In this document: positions 63,669 through 64,000 of the stretch, one piece after another | Position numbering within the stretch: position 1 is the stretch's first letter | Layout of the letters: the number at the start of each line of letters is the position of its first letter | Assembly (NCBI GenBank): GCA_029213305.1 | Contig: JARGPA010000008.1 | Location: forward strand, 37,585 to 101,584 | From: Phycisphaerales bacterium | Lineage (GTDB): Bacteria; Planctomycetota; Phycisphaerae; Phycisphaerales; UBA1924 | Length of the DNA: 64,000 bases | Direction of reading: 5' to 3' | Made by a program: the position numbers and the translations under genes | The notes under the pieces: generated by a model | Databases searched by the model: none | What the model was told of the DNA's origin: nothing | Seen by the model: only the letters and a program-made list of their open reading frames with translations

Positions 63669-64000
63669 TGAGCCCCAAAACTCAAACCATCACCGCAACC
63701 ACCACCATTGCTCTCGCGGCATCAATCGGGATTGCATTGATCCCGACGAAGCCTGGCGCATCAATACCTGTTCTCGCGTTCCTTGCGATTATGCTTGTTG
63801 CATGGAATGGAACAAGACTACTCATGAAACGAAAATGCCCTCAAACAGATTGGTTAAACTCGAAACAACGACATGAGATCTTGTTCTCGATCATACTCGC
63901 GAGCCTGCTCATGCTTGGATCATTGATCGCAACAGTTGCAAAGCAACTCGAACTACTTGATGGCGATGTCATCAGACGAATCATCGGGATTAATACGGGA
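63665..64000 (+). CDS. Second small membrane protein of the SdpR operon, 3' truncated
   Basis: Translation begins at an ATG that overlaps the previous stop (ATGA) and remains open to the end of the window, giving at least 112 residues (MMSPKTQTITATTTIALAAS at the start). At least three hydrophobic helices are visible (about 12-27, 35-52 and 74-93), and the last visible residues DVIRRIIGINTG are where an SdpI-type GLxLIxxGN segment would begin. It is therefore probably another SdpI-like protein. Its end and any later gene lie outside the window. Confidence 0.65.
   Translation, partial: MMSPKTQTITATTTIALAASIGIALIPTKPGASIPVLAFLAIMLVAWNGTRLLMKRKCPQTDWLNSKQRHEILFSIILASLLMLGSLIATVAKQLELLDGDVIRRIIGINTG

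Noticed and set aside
1-64000. CRISPR arrays, insertion sequences, integrases, phage genes or replication origin
   Set aside because: No regularly spaced direct repeats, transposase or integrase motifs, dnaA-box clusters or attachment-site duplications were noticed.

Overview
The window looks like a chromosomal segment of a Gram-negative planctomycete, most probably class Phycisphaerae. This is inferred from gene content, not from a database search. The pointers are several membrane proteins carrying paired CxxC zinc knuckles, an H-X9-DG-like pseudopilin, the futalosine menaquinone enzyme MqnE, an exosortase/polysaccharide locus, outer-membrane beta-barrels and many secreted proteins. Base composition is moderate and looks even across the window. 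I saw no insertion sequence, integrase, phage gene or CRISPR array. Forty-eight protein genes (two cut by the window edges) and one tRNA are described.

Layout. 1-8.9 kb: the end of an S41 peptidase, dnaK with a symmetric element before its start, two zinc-knuckle membrane proteins, a DUF481 beta-barrel, then a leftward rdgB-mqnE-zinc-knuckle operon. 9-20 kb: a PfkB-type sugar kinase, fumarylacetoacetase, a GAF/degenerate-GGDEF protein, trhO, a 6PGDH-like dehydrogenase, tRNA-Ala(UGC), a beta-barrel, a secreted cyclophilin, a pseudopilin, and an ECF sigma/anti-sigma pair. 20-29.5 kb: a long coiled-coil protein with a Wzz-like membrane end, an aldose epimerase, an EVE protein, a second S41 peptidase, a Cache-HAMP-GGDEF-EAL protein and lipA.

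29.8-43.1 kb is the most distinctive block: an exopolysaccharide/exosortase locus reading rightward. It encodes a Wza-type export lipoprotein, a strong terminator, then exosortase, EpsI-like protein, a 1542-residue TPR protein, a Wzz/BY-kinase-like protein with degraded ATP-binding motifs, a sugar-nucleotide epimerase and a WecA-type initiating phosphoglycosyltransferase. These would together start, polymerise or length-control, export and anchor a surface polysaccharide. The exosortase pair suggests an associated protein-sorting system whose substrates lie elsewhere.

43.1-64 kb: a flavin-dependent halogenase-like protein, tpiA, secG, yicC, an APH-fold kinase, a PDZ protein, a small alarmone-hydrolase-like HD protein, a divergent GH35 enzyme, an acetyltransferase, a glmS-zinc-knuckle pair, an enlarged carB, an HhH DNA glycosylase, a trypsin-like PDZ protease, and at the right edge an SdpR-type autorepressor overlapping two small membrane protein genes, with a near-consensus promoter that predicts a leaderless transcript.

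The best leads for something undescribed are the exosortase locus with its pseudo-kinase and giant TPR protein, the coiled-coil/Wzz hybrid, the recurring zinc-knuckle membrane proteins attached to housekeeping operons, and the halogenase-like protein.
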